64,000 nucleotides of DNA from the NCBI GenBank assembly GCA_963733915.1, contig CAVTEP010000001.1, positions 1-64,000 on the forward strand, written 5' to 3'. The number at the start of each line of letters is the position of its first letter. The stretch's first letter is position 1. Made by a program: the position numbers and the translations under genes. Below are positions 1-9,069 of the stretch, piece after piece. This DNA is from Sulfomarinibacter sp963733915 (GTDB taxonomy: Bacteria; Acidobacteriota; Thermoanaerobaculia; Thermoanaerobaculales; Sulfomarinibacteraceae). The notes under the pieces are model-generated. The model was not told the origin of the DNA, did not search any database, and saw nothing but the letters and a program-made list of their open reading frames with translations.

Positions 1-67
1 CGGAGAGAATGATCGCGATCAGGATCAGGCCCCGGATGAACTGCCTGTTGACCTCCTTGGTGACGAC
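1..67 (-). pseudogene. C-terminal fragment of a membrane-anchored lipoprotein paralogue (partial at edge)
   Basis: Read on the minus strand, these bases encode about 22 residues (TKEVNRQFIRGLILIAII and flanks) that closely match the start of the C-terminal membrane helix of the lipoprotein-like gene at 11450-12672 (TREVNKLFIRGLILIVIV). The fragment begins immediately after, and in the same frame as, the TGA of the kinase at 68-2308, so there is no room for the rest of the gene. It is therefore a remnant or a join artefact. The remaining C-terminus would lie left of the window. Function unknown. Confidence 0.5.
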
Positions 68-2308
68 TCAGTACTCCAACCCGGCCTTCTCAAGCCCTTC
101 CAAGAGATGGTCGGTCAGCCCCTGCGACAGGGCGTGGCGCTGGATCAGCTCTTCCCGGAGCTCCGACGCCGGCCTCCCCCAATACTCGAACATTTTCCGG
201 AGATGGGACGCGGCTTCCTCCCTCCGACCCAACTGGCCCAGAGTCGCCGCGACGAACATCGGTGTCCTGAAATCGCCGGACATCTCGACGCTTCTGGAAA
301 ACTCCAGCGCCTTTTCGTAACGGCCCAGGCGGTAATGCTCGTAGAAGCCACCCATGCCGCTCCACGGAGGCGGGTAGGGATCCACCTCCAGCGACTTGCT
401 GTACATCGGCACACCGAGCTCGAACTCCTCCTGCTGGATGAGGTACAAGCCCATCAGGGCGAGCCACATCGCGTCGTTGGGATTGAGCTCGATGGTCTTG
501 ATGGACTCCATCTTCGCCCTTTCGTACTCGCCGCGAAAATACAGCGTCAGGGCCATTGCGCCGTGGACCACATGCGAGGTGGGATCGAGGCGCATCGCAA
601 TGTCGGCATACTCCTTCGCCCTGTCTAGCGAAAGGTACAGATCCGTCTCCTCGTTCCAGCGATGGTGAAACTGGTCGCCGTACAAATATCCCAGCCACGC
701 GTTGCCGTCGGCAAACCCGGGATCGGTCTCGAGAATGGTTTCCAGGCACTCACGTGCGGCATAGTGGTTTTCCGCTGTGTGGACGTGGAGATACTCGTAT
801 ACCCTCAGGACGCAGTCGTAACCCTCCATGCTGGCCGGCGGCTTGCGCCGGGCACCGGGCAACCCGGCCCGGGTGAGGGCGCCGTAGGTGCCTGCGATCT
901 CGTTGACGACCCGGCTGGTCAGTTCGTCCTGAAGCTCGAACAGGTTTTCTGCGGTGAGATCCCGCTCGAAGCGCATGTCCCAGACCGAGCGCCCATCATC
1001 GGTGTCGGATAGCTGGACGTTCAGCCGGATGCGATTCCCGACCTGCCGCACGCTTCCCTGCAACAGGTAACGGGCCCCCAGCTTTTTGCCCACATCTCGC
1101 ACATCGATATCCCGGCCGCGATACGCGGTGGTGGAGGATCGAGCGATGACCGACAGCTCACGGTAGCGCGCCAACTCGGTACCGATCTCCGCTGCCAGAC
1201 CATCACTGAAATAGTCCTGGTCCGGATCACCGCCGGCGTTTTCGAAAGGCAAAACCGCGATCGACGGCCCAGCGGGACCCGCCTCTGCCCCGACCGGGCT
1301 CGCATCCCGTTTGCGGTCCAAACCCTGCCACACGAGAACCGCGGTCACGATCACGACAGCCACCGCGACCAACGCCCAGGCGATGCGACGGGGGTGGGGA
1401 GCTACGGTGACCGGCAATTGTCCGGCCGATGAATCCCGTCTCAGCCGCTTGAGATCCGCCAACAGCCCGGCCGAGCTCTGATAGCGCAGGTCCGGGTCCT
1501 TCTCCAGCGTCTTGTTGATGATCCGTTCGAGCTCGGTCGGCACCTGCGGGTTCAGGCTCACCGGTGCCGTGGGCGCCCGGTTGAGAATGGCGTCGAACAC
1601 GGCGGCCTGGGTGCTCCCCTCGAATGCGCACCGGCCGGTGACCATTTCGTAAAGCACCACTCCGAGCGAGAAGAGATCGGTCCTGACATCCAGCTCTTTG
1701 CCGAGCGCCTGCTCCGGCGACATGTAGGCAACAGTGCCCACCACCGCTCCTGGAGAGGTCCTGTCCTCGATGGAGCGGGTCTCCTCCTCGGCGCCCGTGT
1801 CCTGTTCAGTCAGCTTGGCGAGACCGAAGTCCAGGATTTTGGCCTGCCCGCGTGTGGTGACGAAGATGTTCGAGGACTTGATATCGCGGTGGATGATTCC
1901 CTTGGAGTGGGCGGCATCCAGTGCATCCGCGATCTGTATGGCAAGGTCGACCGCCGAATCCACCGGCATCGGCCTTCCCCCGATCGCGTGTTGCAGCGTC
2001 TGCCCCTCCAACAGCTCCATGACGATGAAGCGACGGTCCTCCGCCTCGCCGATGTCATGAATAGAACAGATGTGGGGATGGTTGAGGGCCGATGCGGCTC
2101 GCGCCTCCCGCAGGTGACGGTCCACTGATTCGGCGTTTCGACCTCGGTCTTCCGAGACGAGCTTCAAGGCCACCTCGCGGTGCAGCCGGGTATCTTCGGC
2201 CTTCCAAACGACTCCCATGCCGCCCTCACCGATCTTTTCAATCAGGCGGTAATGGAGCAATTCGTTGCCAGCCTCGATGGGCACCGGGTGGTCCTTTCGC
2301 AGATTCAT
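68..2308 (-). CDS. Ser/Thr protein kinase with TolB-like and TPR domains
   Basis: A 746-residue transmembrane Hanks-type kinase. The glycine loop GEGGMG is near residue 27, the ATP lysine lies in VALK near 49, the catalytic loop HRDIKSSN near 140, DFG near 160 and SPEQ of the activation segment near 198. One membrane helix follows at about 309-327. The outer part starts with a TolB/FlgO-like segment (AVLPFENAGGDPDQDYFSDGL, about 350-475) and ends in TPR-type helices to the C-terminus. This architecture (cytosolic kinase, helix, TolB-like, TPR) is common in Acidobacteriota and related phyla and is read as a membrane sensor kinase; ligand and substrates are unknown. All catalytic residues are present. 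A second gene of the same architecture lies directly upstream at 2433-4526, so the two are tandem paralogues. Confidence 0.9.
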   Translation of the reverse strand: MNLRKDHPVPIEAGNELLHYRLIEKIGEGGMGVVWKAEDTRLHREVALKLVSEDRGRNAESVDRHLREARAASALNHPHICSIHDIGEAEDRRFIVMELLEGQTLQHAIGGRPMPVDSAVDLAIQIADALDAAHSKGIIHRDIKSSNIFVTTRGQAKILDFGLAKLTEQDTGAEEETRSIEDRTSPGAVVGTVAYMSPEQALGKELDVRTDLFSLGVVLYEMVTGRCAFEGSTQAAVFDAILNRAPTAPVSLNPQVPTELERIINKTLEKDPDLRYQSSAGLLADLKRLRRDSSAGQLPVTVAPHPRRIAWALVAVAVVIVTAVLVWQGLDRKRDASPVGAEAGPAGPSIAVLPFENAGGDPDQDYFSDGLAAEIGTELARYRELSVIARSSTTAYRGRDIDVRDVGKKLGARYLLQGSVRQVGNRIRLNVQLSDTDDGRSVWDMRFERDLTAENLFELQDELTSRVVNEIAGTYGALTRAGLPGARRKPPASMEGYDCVLRVYEYLHVHTAENHYAARECLETILETDPGFADGNAWLGYLYGDQFHHRWNEETDLYLSLDRAKEYADIAMRLDPTSHVVHGAMALTLYFRGEYERAKMESIKTIELNPNDAMWLALMGLYLIQQEEFELGVPMYSKSLEVDPYPPPWSGMGGFYEHYRLGRYEKALEFSRSVEMSGDFRTPMFVAATLGQLGRREEAASHLRKMFEYWGRPASELREELIQRHALSQGLTDHLLEGLEKAGLEY

Positions 2309-2368
2309 TTGTTTGGTTGCACAAGTCTACACGAATCCAGGGGGGCAATTCTGAAATCTCGTAGCCCA

Positions 2369-2418
2369 GCCCAACGATGAAACTCGAGGTGGATCCCACA
2401 CACCCACAATCGTTGGGC
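2369..2418. repeat. Inverted repeat between the two kinase genes
   Basis: GCCCAACGAT at 2369-2378 is repeated perfectly in inverted form at 2409-2418, separated by 30 bases. It lies between the 3' end of the second kinase (2433) and the start of the first (2308). It could be a weak transcript-end hairpin or an operator; there is no T-run, so a classical terminator is not supported. Confidence 0.4.
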
Positions 2419-2432
2419 CCGGGACCTCGGTT

Positions 2433-4526
2433 CTACTGTTGGTACGAGGTCGCCGCCGAAACGACGTGCGGGAGGTTCATGCGGCGCGCCAGGTTCTGGA
2501 AACGCGGGTCCGAGCGCAGCGGATCGAACAGCGGTATTCCGAGGTAGGGAAGATTCGGATCACCTGCTTCGTATCCCTCCTCGAGCCAGTCGATCGCGCG
2601 CTGGAAGTCCCCGCCGTCGATAAAGCGCGCTGAAATCGCGACCGGCGGGTAGACTCTGCGACTGCCGGCATCGGGGATGCCCTTTGCGAGTTCATACCTC
2701 TCAGCCAAAAGATCAGCGATGGCCAGCTGGGCGCCCTCGTAGCCCCCTTCGGCCAGCCCTTCCTCGAAGGCTGCTACCCGTCCCGGGTCCCCAGCGATCC
2801 GCCCCCGCTGGAGTTCCAGCTGCACCTCTTTCATGCCTTTGGCGATATAGGCGTCGTGCAGAACTGCCCCGGCAATCCCCATACCAGGCTGGAGTTCGAG
2901 GCTGGCGTTTGCTGCGGCGATTGCCTCATCGAGGCGGCGGTCGAAGACCAGCACCATGCCGTACAGCGCCTGCAACAAGGCGTTGTACGGATCGAGCTCG
3001 ATCGATCGCTCGGCATGTTCCACGGCCTCATTTGAGCGGCCCATGGTTGCCAGGAAGTGCGCATAATACGCATGGGCAAGGGCGTAGTTGGGGTTGATTT
3101 CGAGCGTGCGCCGCCACTCGCGCTCGGCGGCCATCCAGTCCCAGTCGGTCCAGGTGCTGATCCCGGCCAGGGCCGCGTGGGCCGCATCGGACCCATCATC
3201 CAGCGCGATGGCCCGTTCGGCCGCCGCCTTGGCCTTCGGACCGGCCTCGCTGGGAGCTGAGATTCCCATTTGTTGCCGACCTGCCCACACCCATGCGAGG
3301 CCGGCGTACGCCGAGGCATAGTCCGGGTCCACCTCGAGCGCCTGCTCGAAGTGACGCTCGGCCGTTTCGAGGCCTGCTTCGGACACCGTATTCCAGTGCA
3401 TCATTCCCTTGAGAAAGGCTTCGTAGGCCGCGGGGTCGACGCGCTCGACGGACGCCAGCCTTTGCAGCTCCTCGGGCAGCAGTTCCAGAGCCAACGCGTC
3501 AGCCACTTCGCGCGCCACCTGGCTCTGCACCATCAGAATTCCAGACAGCTTCCGATCGAACGCGTCGGCCCAGATCTGGGTCTGGTTCCCGACCTCGATC
3601 AGCTCGGTGGCGATTCGTACGCGATCACCCTCCCGCTGCGCGCTGCCTTCGAGCACATAGTCCACCTCGAGCTCGCGGCCGATCTGGTCGATCGGCGTGT
3701 TGCCGTCCCGGTAGCGCATCACCGACGACCGCGCGATGATGCTCAATCCTTCGGGATGGAGATTTCCCAGTTGCGTGATCATCTCCTGGGTGAGCCCGTC
3801 CGACAGGTACGTCTGTTCCGGGTCGCCCGAGAGGTTGGCGAACGGCAGCACCGCGAGACGAATTGGCCTCTGTGCGACAACGCCGCTGCCCACCAATCGA
3901 TCGGTGACCTTGTCGAAACCGAGCCACACCAGAGCTGAGACAGCGACGGCAACTCCCGCCGCAGCCGGTAGCCACCGGCGACCTCCGGTCGCCGGCCGCT
4001 CCAACGGCATGGCCGGTCCGCTGCCTGTCAGGGTCAACTCCAGCGCCGTCCGGACCTCGCCGGCTCGTTGGTAGCGAGCATCCGGGTCCTTTTCCAGGCA
4101 GTGATCGATGACGGCCTGCAGCTGCGTCGGCAGCTGGCCGATGGCGGTCTGCGGCAGCGGCGGCGCAGGTTGGCCGAGAATCGCCGAGCTCAGCTCGAAG
4201 CCCGTGCTCCCGCGAAACGGCCGACGTCCAGCCGCCATCTCGAAGAGCATGACGCCGAGGGCCCACAGATCTGAGCGCGCGTCGGCCGGCTGGCCGCGCA
4301 GCTGCTCGGGCGCCATGTAGGGCAGGGTGCCGGCAATCTTTCCCGACAGTTCGGCCGATTCCAGCGTCTGGGTGGTGGCCTCGGTTACGTCGTCGTTCCT
4401 GAGCCGCCCCGCCAGACCGAAGTCCAGCACCTTGGCCCGGCCCTCCGGGGTGATGACCACGTTGGCGCACTTGAGGTCGCGGTGAACCACCTCGCGTGCG
4501 TGGGCGTGCTCGAGCGCCTCGGCCAC
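2433..4526 (-). pseudogene. N-terminally truncated Ser/Thr kinase with TolB-like and TPR domains
   Basis: About 697 codons of a kinase-TolB-TPR protein. Kinase similarity begins abruptly at VAEALEHAHAREVVHRDLK, so the glycine loop, the ATP lysine and helix C are absent. HRDLK, DFGLAG and APEQ are present. A membrane helix (around LPAAAGVAVAVSALVWLGF) follows, then a TolB-like segment (LAVLPFANLSGDPEQTYLSDGL) and TPR repeats to the C-terminus. The open frame runs on to 4874, but its first 113 or so codons are antisense to pyruvate phosphate dikinase and are not kinase sequence. The product could not bind ATP normally. Either the gene was broken by a rearrangement or the contig is chimeric at about 4525-4531. 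The remaining frame is intact, which favours a recent event or an assembly join over old decay. Confidence 0.8.
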
Positions 4527-4527
4527 C

Positions 4528-6013
4528 GAGAAGAAGGAAACGCCGATCGCGAAGGGCCTGCCCGCCGGCCCGGGCGGCGCCACCGGACAGATCGTCTTCT
4601 CGGCCAACAAGGCCGTCGAGTGGGCCAAGGCCGGCATGACCGTGCTGCTGGTCCGCGAGGAGACCAACCCCGAAGACGTCGAAGGGATGCGAGCCGCGGT
4701 GGGCATCCTCACCGGTCGCGGCGGCATGACCTCGCATGCGGCGTTGGTCGCCCGCGGTTGGGGCAAGTGCTGCATCGTCGGCGCCGGGACCCTGGACATC
4801 GACGTCATCGGCAAGACGATCACCGCCGATGACAAGGTCTTCAAAGAGGGCGACGTCCTGACCCTCAACGGCACCCGCGGTCTGGTCTACGCGGGCGCCC
4901 TCGGGATGATCGACGCCACCGAAAACCCGCGCTTCGTCGACTTCATGACGCTGGCCGACGAGATCCGTGTGCTCAAGGTGCGCACCAACGCCGACACCCC
5001 GGAGGACGCCCGCAACGCCATCGCGTTCGGCGCCGAGGGCATCGGCCTCTTCCGCACCGAGCACATGTTCTACGGCACCGGTTCCGAGGAGCCGCTGTTC
5101 CTCCTCCGCAAGATGATCATGTCGGGCTCGGTCAGCGAACGGCGCGCCGCCCTCGACGAGCTCTACCCCTTCGTAAAACGAGACATGAAGGCGACCATGG
5201 AGGTCATGGGCGACCGCCCGGTGACCATCCGCCTGCTCGACCCGCCGCTGCACGAGTTCGTGCCGCAATCCGCCGACGAGCGCGCCAAGCTCGCCTCGGC
5301 CCTCGGCATCGATGCCGCCGAACTCGACCGCCGGGCCGATGAACTGCACGAGATGAACCCGATGATGGGACACCGCGGCGTCCGCCTCGGCGTCACCTTC
5401 CCCGAGATCAGCGGAGATGCAGGTTCCGCGCCATTCTCGAAGCGGCGGTCGAGCTGCGGAAGGACGGCAAGAACTGCTTCCCCGAGATCATGGTCCCGGT
5501 GACCTGCGCCAGGGCCGAGCTCGACGACCAGCTCGAGATCGCCAAAAAGGTCCACGCCGAGGTCTGCGAGAAGTACGGGTCGACGATCGAACACCTCTAC
5601 GGCACCATGATCGAGATCCCGCGGGCGGCCCTGACGGCGGATCAGATCGCCGAAGTCGGTGCAGTTCTTCAGCTTCGGCACCAACGACCTCACCCAGATG
5701 ACCTTCGGCTTCTCGCGCGACGACATCGGCGGCTTCCTGCCCGACTACCTCGACAAGAAGATCCTCCCGGTCGACCCCTTCCAGGTCCTCGACCGTGACT
5801 CGGTCGGCGTGCTGGTCAAGACCGGCATCGAGAAGGGCCGCTCGACCAAGCCCGACCTCAAGGTCGGCATCTGCGGCGAGCACGGCGGCGAGCCGAACTC
5901 GGTCGAGTTCTGCCACCTCGTCGGGCATGAACTACGTCAGCTGCTCGCCCTTCCGCGTGCCCATCGCCCGGCTGGCGGCTGCGCAGGCGCAGATCAACCA
6001 CCCGCGCAAGTAA
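4528..6013 (+). pseudogene. ppdK: Pyruvate phosphate dikinase, 5'-truncated and frameshifted
   Basis: Matches the C-terminal part of PPDK (pyruvate + ATP + Pi to PEP + AMP + PPi), from the phosphohistidine domain onward; the usual length is about 880-900 residues. Visible motifs are GLPAGPGGATG, the phosphohistidine loop LTGRGGMTSHAA, GIGLFRTEHMF, MNPMMGHRGVRLG, FFSFGTNDLTQMTFG and GICGEHGGEP. The N-terminal ATP-grasp domain is missing because the sequence joins the truncated kinase at about 4527. Reading frame is lost four times: an extra G near 5412, an extra T near 5424, a small indel near 5660 (two bases short or one extra) and an extra G near 5928. Correcting these restores continuous PPDK to the TAA at 6011-6013. 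The strong residual conservation suggests sequencing or assembly indels, or very recent decay. Confidence 0.85.
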
Positions 6014-6036
6014 CCACTCATCGACTTCGAATCAAC

Positions 6037-6062
6037 GACCCGCGCTCATCCGAGCGCGGGTC
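6037..6062 (+). terminator. Intrinsic-type terminator after ppdK
   Basis: A perfect 11-bp stem (GACCCGCGCTC / GAGCGCGGGTC) with a 4-base loop lies 23 bases after the ppdK stop and is followed by TTCTT. Stem and position fit a Rho-independent terminator; the T-tract is short. Confidence 0.75.
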
Positions 6063-6566
6063 TTCTTGCGGCCCGTGCCGCCGTTTTCCGGACGGTACCG
6101 AGAAGCCCACGCTCGAGCACTCGAATCGAGGTGTGAGGCACCGATTTCCGCATTTGAAGCCTCAACTACGGTACTGCGTGCCAGGTACCTTTTGTGTATC
6201 TCGGGTATCAGACCTTCGCAATCACTCGTTAGTTGAGCAGTGCTCCGGGCAGGCGTTCGACGACCTTGCCCACCCCCTCAAGACATCAAGCCTCGTTCGG
6301 TGGTGGGACGAAATGACCCTCTTTGTCAAATCGAGTTACGGCTCGAGGGCGAGCAGCATCACAAATCTCGATCAGCTGACCTCGGCGGCCGCCGCAACAG
6401 CGAGTACATGCGAACGGTGGCACCCTCGATCAGCTCGCACGACCTGATGTCGCACTGAAATGTTACAGAATTGTCAAAGATACTGGCACTGGTGGTCAGG
6501 AGTGTTCATCGATTATACAATTCTTGTATGTAGCCTGGGGGCGGGCGCAACGGGAAAGGGACCATC
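6063..6566. other. Intergenic region without a supported gene
   Basis: About 500 bases between the ppdK terminator and the secreted-protein gene. Short open frames exist on both strands, but none shows a recognisable motif or convincing start. A TACAAT-type -10 element and the small palindrome TACAATTCTTGTA lie about 50 bases before the next gene and may belong to its promoter. Confidence 0.4.
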
Positions 6567-7421
6567 ATGAAAAATTTTTGGCCGATTGCTGTCGCGTTCT
6601 TGCTCATCGCATTCATCGCCTCCGTGGGCGCCGCCCAACAGAGGAGGTCCAATCCTCGTCGAATCGCGGCCGATGGCGGCGTTCAGCTCGAGACGCCTTC
6701 CGGTGAAAACCAGGGCCAGGTTTCCGGCAACGGCAATCAGCGCCAGGTTCCCGGCAACGACAACCAGGGAGAGGTTAACGACGACGAACCTCAGGGAGCG
6801 ACGCCCGACGGAATCACTCCCGCGGAAGAGACCACCTGCGACGACTTGAAACACGGGACGCCGGGTCTCTACGGGTTGTGCGTCGCCTTTTGTGAGGCCC
6901 ATGACTGCGTCCCGGACTTTGATCTTGAAAACCCCTTCGCCAACTGCAAGAAGAACGACCGAAAAATCCTCGACAAGTACCGGCAGAAGATGAGGGATGG
7001 CGACCCGGACATGCCGTGCATACCGAGCGTGGATGAGGATCCGGCCGAAGCATGTCCGTGTTGGAGTCAGAGCCAGGCCGCGCTGTTCCCGTACAGCCTT
7101 TCAATCCCAGGCGTTCAAATGAGCTTCAACACGTGTGAGGTCGATGTCGAATACGAGGAAGAAGACGATGGCGGGATCTGCTACCAGACTGTGAGTTTCG
7201 TCAATGAGTTCTCGCTCCTTGCCGGCGGTTACGTCTATTTCAACATATCGGCGGTCAGTGGTGACTGCTCCAGCGGAACGTATTGCACAGGGTACATCGG
7301 CTGTGTGGGAGATTCGTGCCCGGACGGTTTCGAAGCGTCCAATCTCTGGCTCGACCTCACTCCCGAAGAGTACGAGGTCTGCAATCAACAAATCAGCCAG
7401 TTGTCATACTATTGCTACTGA
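6567..7421 (+). CDS. Secreted Cys-rich protein of unknown function
   Basis: 284 residues. A clear signal peptide (MKNFWPIAVAFLLIAFIASVGAA) is followed by a short low-complexity stretch of Gln/Asn/Gly repeats (NQGQVSGNGNQRQVPGNDNQ, about residues 48-68). Then comes a compact cysteine-containing domain with CDDLKHGTPGLYGLCVAFCEAHDC near 90-113, NPFANCKKN and ACPCW. The C-terminal half has at least ten more Cys, suggesting disulfides after export. The ATG is preceded by AAAGGGACC. The CDDLKHG...GLYGLC...CPCW pattern looks like a conserved domain of exported bacterial proteins that I cannot name. The same frame stays open past the TGA for about 150 codons, but that stretch does not look like this protein. 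Confidence 0.75.
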   Translation: MKNFWPIAVAFLLIAFIASVGAAQQRRSNPRRIAADGGVQLETPSGENQGQVSGNGNQRQVPGNDNQGEVNDDEPQGATPDGITPAEETTCDDLKHGTPGLYGLCVAFCEAHDCVPDFDLENPFANCKKNDRKILDKYRQKMRDGDPDMPCIPSVDEDPAEACPCWSQSQAALFPYSLSIPGVQMSFNTCEVDVEYEEEDDGGICYQTVSFVNEFSLLAGGYVYFNISAVSGDCSSGTYCTGYIGCVGDSCPDGFEASNLWLDLTPEEYEVCNQQISQLSYYCY

Positions 7422-7637
7422 TCCTATCGCGACTGGATCGAGACGCGCCAGGCAGAAGGCTCTGGTGAGGGCGAACCCCCCATCGCCGACGACGGCGACG
7501 GATGCGCCGGGCACCCCTGTCTCCTCGAGTACCACCCTGGCTGCGGCGTCGACGCCTCGAGTGATTTCCGTAGTGAGCTGAGCGGGCAGAGAGTCGTTGT
7601 TCGTCGCCAGGAAAACGAGGACACAGCTTGGGTGCCT
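7404..7637 (-). pseudogene. Remnant of the N-terminus of a beta-lactamase-family serine hydrolase
   Basis: On the minus strand one frame reads VLVFLATNNDSLPAQLTTE, then about 20 residues on VVLEETGVPGASVAVVGDG, then GFALTRAFCLARLDP, ending at a TGA at 7404-7406. The segment GVPGASVAVV-DG is the characteristic first strand pair of class C beta-lactamase-like serine hydrolases (Pfam Beta-lactamase, PF00144). The SxxK active site lies further on in the family and is absent. The upstream side ends at the inverted-repeat element starting at 7638, so no start codon or full signal peptide remains. It overlaps the tail of the secreted-protein gene in antisense by 18 bases. Best read as a gene fragment left by rearrangement. 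Confidence 0.5.
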
Positions 7638-7821
7638 CTAGCCCGCATATCTCACCAGCTTTCAGCTGCGGCCAGCGATGCATCACACCCAGCGGTGCTT
7701 TCTCGCCTCGGGGTGCTCGACGTACTGTCAAGTACGCCTCCGCGCCCCTCGGGTCGAAAACCCCACTGGGCGCGGCGCCTCGCCGTCCTCGCGACGAAAC
7801 CCGGTGAGATATGCGGGCTAG
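7638..7821. mobile_element. MITE-like element with 19-bp terminal inverted repeats
   Basis: ctagcccgcatatctcacc at 7638-7656 is exactly inverted as ggtgagatatgcgggctag at 7803-7821. The 146-base interior is non-coding and contains further hairpins, including CGTACT-GTCA-AGTACG. No transposase is present, so it would be non-autonomous. Its right end is almost repeated at 58582-58600 (17 of 19 bases). It separates the hydrolase remnant from the PAP2 gene, whose stop codon is 10 bases beyond it. Confidence 0.65.
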
Positions 7822-7830
7822 ATATGGATC

Positions 7831-8631
7831 TCAAAACGACAGTGCGACCGAGAACGAAATCTCCCGGCGGCTGACGGTGGCGGTGATCCTGGTATTCGAG
7901 TCTGCCGGCAGAGCGGCCTCTCGAACGAATATGGCGACAAAGTTTCCGAGCGCCGCCCCGAGAAAAATGTCGGAGGGGTAGTGCTTGCCGCCCTCGACGC
8001 GTGCCCACGCGGTGCCCCAGGCCAGGGCCTGGAAGGAGGTCTTCATCGCGATTCTCCAGCCCTCCGGGACTCCCCGTAGATCGTTGACGTTGAGGCATGC
8101 GAGCTCGGTGCGGACGAAAGCCTGCGAGGCGTGTCCCGATGGCGTGCTGTCGTCACCCGACCCGTCAGGCCGCTCGCGACCGGTAAGGTGCTTGAGCCCG
8201 CTGGTCAGGCCGTTGTTGAGCTGAACCGCCAGGAAGTCGAGCACGAGTCGCTCCGGTTTGGTCTCCCACGCGCCGCTTCCGTTGGGTATTGCCAGGGTGG
8301 TGCCTACCATGGCCAGGGTTGTGGCGGTCTTGAGGTTGTCGCTCGCCTCCTGGGCATGGTCGACCGAACCGAAGACCGGTGTGTTCTCGACCGCCCACTC
8401 GGAGATGTGCTGGTCCCAGTCGTCGATGCTCACCACCGCGGCGGCGGCGATCGGCAGCCACGTCCCGCGGCTCTTCAGCGCACGCATCGTCGATTGCTTC
8501 CACCTGGCGCCATGCGGCAGGTAGTCACGGGCCGTGAGGTCGCGCTTCGAAGAAGCACACCCTGTCGCCAGCACTGCCACGAATACGATGGGAACCGTGG
8601 CAGGCTTCAGGACCTCAGGGATTCGCCTCAA
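7831..8631 (-). CDS. PAP2-family phosphatase, probable lipoprotein
   Basis: 266 residues. A signal peptide ends in a lipobox-like ATGC, so membrane anchoring by a lipid is likely. The three PAP2 acid-phosphatase motifs are visible: KxxxxxxRP as KHLTGRERP, PSGH as TPSGHA, and the SRxxxxxHxxxD-type block as ARVEGGKHYPSD, with Arg, His and Asp all in place. The family dephosphorylates lipid or polyprenyl phosphates at the membrane. The last residues alternate and end in Phe (TVSRREISFSVALSF), like a membrane beta-strand. The gene stands alone, its 3' end close to the MITE-like element. Confidence 0.85.
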   Translation of the reverse strand: MRRIPEVLKPATVPIVFVAVLATGCASSKRDLTARDYLPHGARWKQSTMRALKSRGTWLPIAAAAVVSIDDWDQHISEWAVENTPVFGSVDHAQEASDNLKTATTLAMVGTTLAIPNGSGAWETKPERLVLDFLAVQLNNGLTSGLKHLTGRERPDGSGDDSTPSGHASQAFVRTELACLNVNDLRGVPEGWRIAMKTSFQALAWGTAWARVEGGKHYPSDIFLGAALGNFVAIFVREAALPADSNTRITATVSRREISFSVALSF

Positions 8632-8760
8632 TGGTCGCCTCGCGTTAGTAATGCTGAGGGTTCAACAGCGATGTCAGGTTTTCGGACCTCAGAGAGCCAA
8701 CGTTTCCTCAGGCCTGGAATGAACATCCCAAGTTCCCGAATCGCGGCACCGAACAGAGAG

Positions 8761-9069
8761 CTATTCCACGAGCGGTCCCTTTTCAGGATACAAGGGGTAG
8801 AGCACTTCATAGACTTCGCGGCGGACGTCGATCGCTTCATAGGCGGCCGGAATCGTTTTTGCCAGCTCAGAGTCACGGAATTCTGCGAGGGCAGCTTGAT
8901 CCTCGAAGAAATAGATTCCGCACATATCACCCGTCGTGTCGTCTCGTCCATAGATCTTCTGCACCAATCCTGGGACCTCTCGGAAACGAGGTCGACGTTC
9001 GATGGCTCGACGCTCGAGCTCTTGTTCGTCGAGTTGTGATTTGACGCGTACAAATAAAACAACAGCCAT
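8761..9069 (-). CDS. YdhR-like putative monooxygenase
   Basis: 102 residues, a single dimeric alpha/beta-barrel-type domain: VLFVRVKS at the N-terminus, PGLVQKIYGRDDTTGDMCGIYFFEDQAAL in the middle and a C-terminal helix (pieces of one segment quoted in part). The order resembles the YdhR / antibiotic-biosynthesis-monooxygenase-like proteins, small cofactorless or heme-binding enzymes; the substrate cannot be read. The ATG at 9069 has a GAGGGG ribosome site 6 bases upstream. A short overlapping frame upstream (ATG at 9193 with a good ribosome site) could be a leader peptide but is not supported further. Confidence 0.7.
   Translation of the reverse strand: MAVVLFVRVKSQLDEQELERRAIERRPRFREVPGLVQKIYGRDDTTGDMCGIYFFEDQAALAEFRDSELAKTIPAAYEAIDVRREVYEVLYPLYPEKGPLVE

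Noticed and set aside
4532..4874. N-terminal extension of the second kinase frame
   Set aside because: Its residues are the antisense translation of the PPDK phosphohistidine region; no kinase similarity before the VAEALEHAH segment.
6160..6210. GTGCCAGGTACC motif as a REP-type element
   Set aside because: Only one imperfect half is present and no second copy was found in the window.
7422..7874. In-frame continuation after the secreted-protein stop (possible TGA readthrough)
   Set aside because: The continuation runs antisense to the hydrolase remnant and then through the MITE-like element; no Cys-rich domain continues, and no recoding signal is visible.
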